Of a stretch of DNA of 6,559 nucleotides, positions 6,420 to 6,559 are shown in pieces. Under the pieces are notes generated by a model. The model saw nothing but the letters and a program-made list of their open reading frames with translations, had not been told where the DNA came from and searched no databases. Every line of letters begins with the position of its first letter. Position 1 is the stretch's first letter. A program made the position numbers and the translations under genes. Source of the DNA: Ornithinimicrobium sp. (GTDB lineage: Bacteria; Actinomycetota; Actinomycetes; Actinomycetales; Dermatophilaceae); contig JASKZT010000409.1 in NCBI GenBank assembly GCA_030145965.1, positions 1-6,559 on the forward strand, given 5' to 3'.

Positions 6420-6449
6420 TTGACCCGATCAACGTTGACACGCGATCAA
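6420..6449. promoter_or_regulatory. Putative operator: four alternating TTGA/TCAA half-sites between divergent citrate synthase genes
   Basis: TTGACCCGATCAA (6420-6432) and TTGACACGCGATCAA (6435-6449) are two imperfect copies of TTGAC-N3/5-ATCAA. Each is an inverted repeat of TTGA and TCAA. The junction between them forms the perfect 10-base palindrome TCAACGTTGA (6429-6438). The block is AT-richer than its surroundings and overlaps a TTGACA -35 box. It is a plausible binding site for the HTH-citrate-synthase protein encoded on its left; no binding protein is proven. Confidence 0.55.
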
Positions 6450-6464
6450 TGCTAGCCGCACGCT
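6435..6464 (+). promoter_or_regulatory. Candidate promoter of the right-hand citrate synthase gene
   Basis: A consensus -35 TTGACA (6435-6440) is followed after 18 bases by CACGCT (6459-6464), a weak -10 that keeps the key A and final T. It ends 6 bases before the ATG at 6471, so the transcript would be leaderless. The -35 lies inside the TTGA/TCAA block, so a repressor bound there would block polymerase. Confidence 0.5.
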
Positions 6465-6470
6465 CGACCC

Positions 6471-6559
6471 ATGGACACACTCATCGCCCCGGCCGGCCTC
6501 AAGGGCGTCGTCGTCGCCGACACCACCACCGGTGACGTCCGCGGCCAGGAGGGCTTCTA
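6471..6559 (+). CDS. Citrate synthase or 2-methylcitrate synthase, N-terminus (partial, runs off right edge)
   Basis: The first 29 codons and two bases of the next are present. They encode MDTLIAPAGLKGVVVADT followed by TTGDVRGQEGF and a codon beginning TA, most likely Tyr. The GLKGVVV-(A/T)-DT, GDVRG and EGFY pattern is the usual N-terminus of short bacterial citrate/2-methylcitrate synthases, which condense acetyl-CoA or propionyl-CoA with oxaloacetate. The catalytic residues lie beyond the window, so substrate choice cannot be judged. It starts 73-85 bp from the divergent HTH-citrate-synthase gene (depending on that gene's start), shares its putative operator, and has a TTGACA promoter with no Shine-Dalgarno sequence. 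That divergent pairing supports the identification. Confidence 0.85.
   Translation, partial: MDTLIAPAGLKGVVVADTTTGDVRGQEGF

Noticed and set aside
5246..6535. Long plus-strand frame (429 codons) opposite the HTH/citrate-synthase gene, crossing into the next synthase gene
   Set aside because: No recognisable motifs, composition typical of antisense high-GC reading, and it conflicts with two well-supported genes.

Overview
The window is gene-dense, very GC-rich DNA with strong G/C preference at third codon positions. It carries nucS, a mismatch-repair nuclease typical of Actinobacteria, next to a 3-hydroxyacyl-CoA dehydrogenase gene and a PduO-type cobalamin adenosyltransferase gene. This points to a chromosomal segment of an actinobacterium. 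Protein style and layout suggest Micrococcales (Intrasporangiaceae/Ornithinimicrobium-like), but the family-level guess is weak. I see no mobile elements, CRISPR arrays, tRNAs or rRNAs.

Left part (1-1865), minus strand: a tandem-duplicated 3-hydroxyacyl-CoA dehydrogenase (94-1806). It is followed 6 bp downstream by the probable first 29 codons of a small basic Arg/Pro-rich protein that runs off the left edge. A 59-bp divergent region separates the dehydrogenase from nucS.

Middle part (1866-5146), plus strand: nucS, a gamma-glutamyltransferase-fold Ntn hydrolase lacking several glutamate-binding residues, an 80-residue acidic protein of unknown function, and a PduO-type ATP:cob(I)alamin adenosyltransferase. 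Gaps are 32-74 bp. Each of these genes has its own -10-like hexamer 6-7 bases before the start codon and no clear Shine-Dalgarno sequence. They therefore look like separately initiated, largely leaderless transcripts rather than one operon.

Right part (5147-6559): a minus-strand gene for a helix-turn-helix protein fused to a citrate-synthase-like domain converges on the adenosyltransferase gene. It diverges from the start of a second, canonical-looking citrate (or 2-methylcitrate) synthase that runs off the right edge. The 73-85 bp between the two synthase genes contains four alternating TTGA/TCAA half-sites overlapping a TTGACA -35 box, a good candidate operator for the fusion protein.

Functionally the window mixes replication fidelity (NucS) with acyl-CoA and organic-acid metabolism. 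An inferred link is that adenosylcobalamin (from the adenosyltransferase) and a possible 2-methylcitrate synthase both serve propionyl-CoA disposal. Most gene types are known. The least explained items are the HTH/citrate-synthase regulator with its operator, the altered GGT-like enzyme, the acidic small protein, and the recurrent leaderless-promoter geometry.
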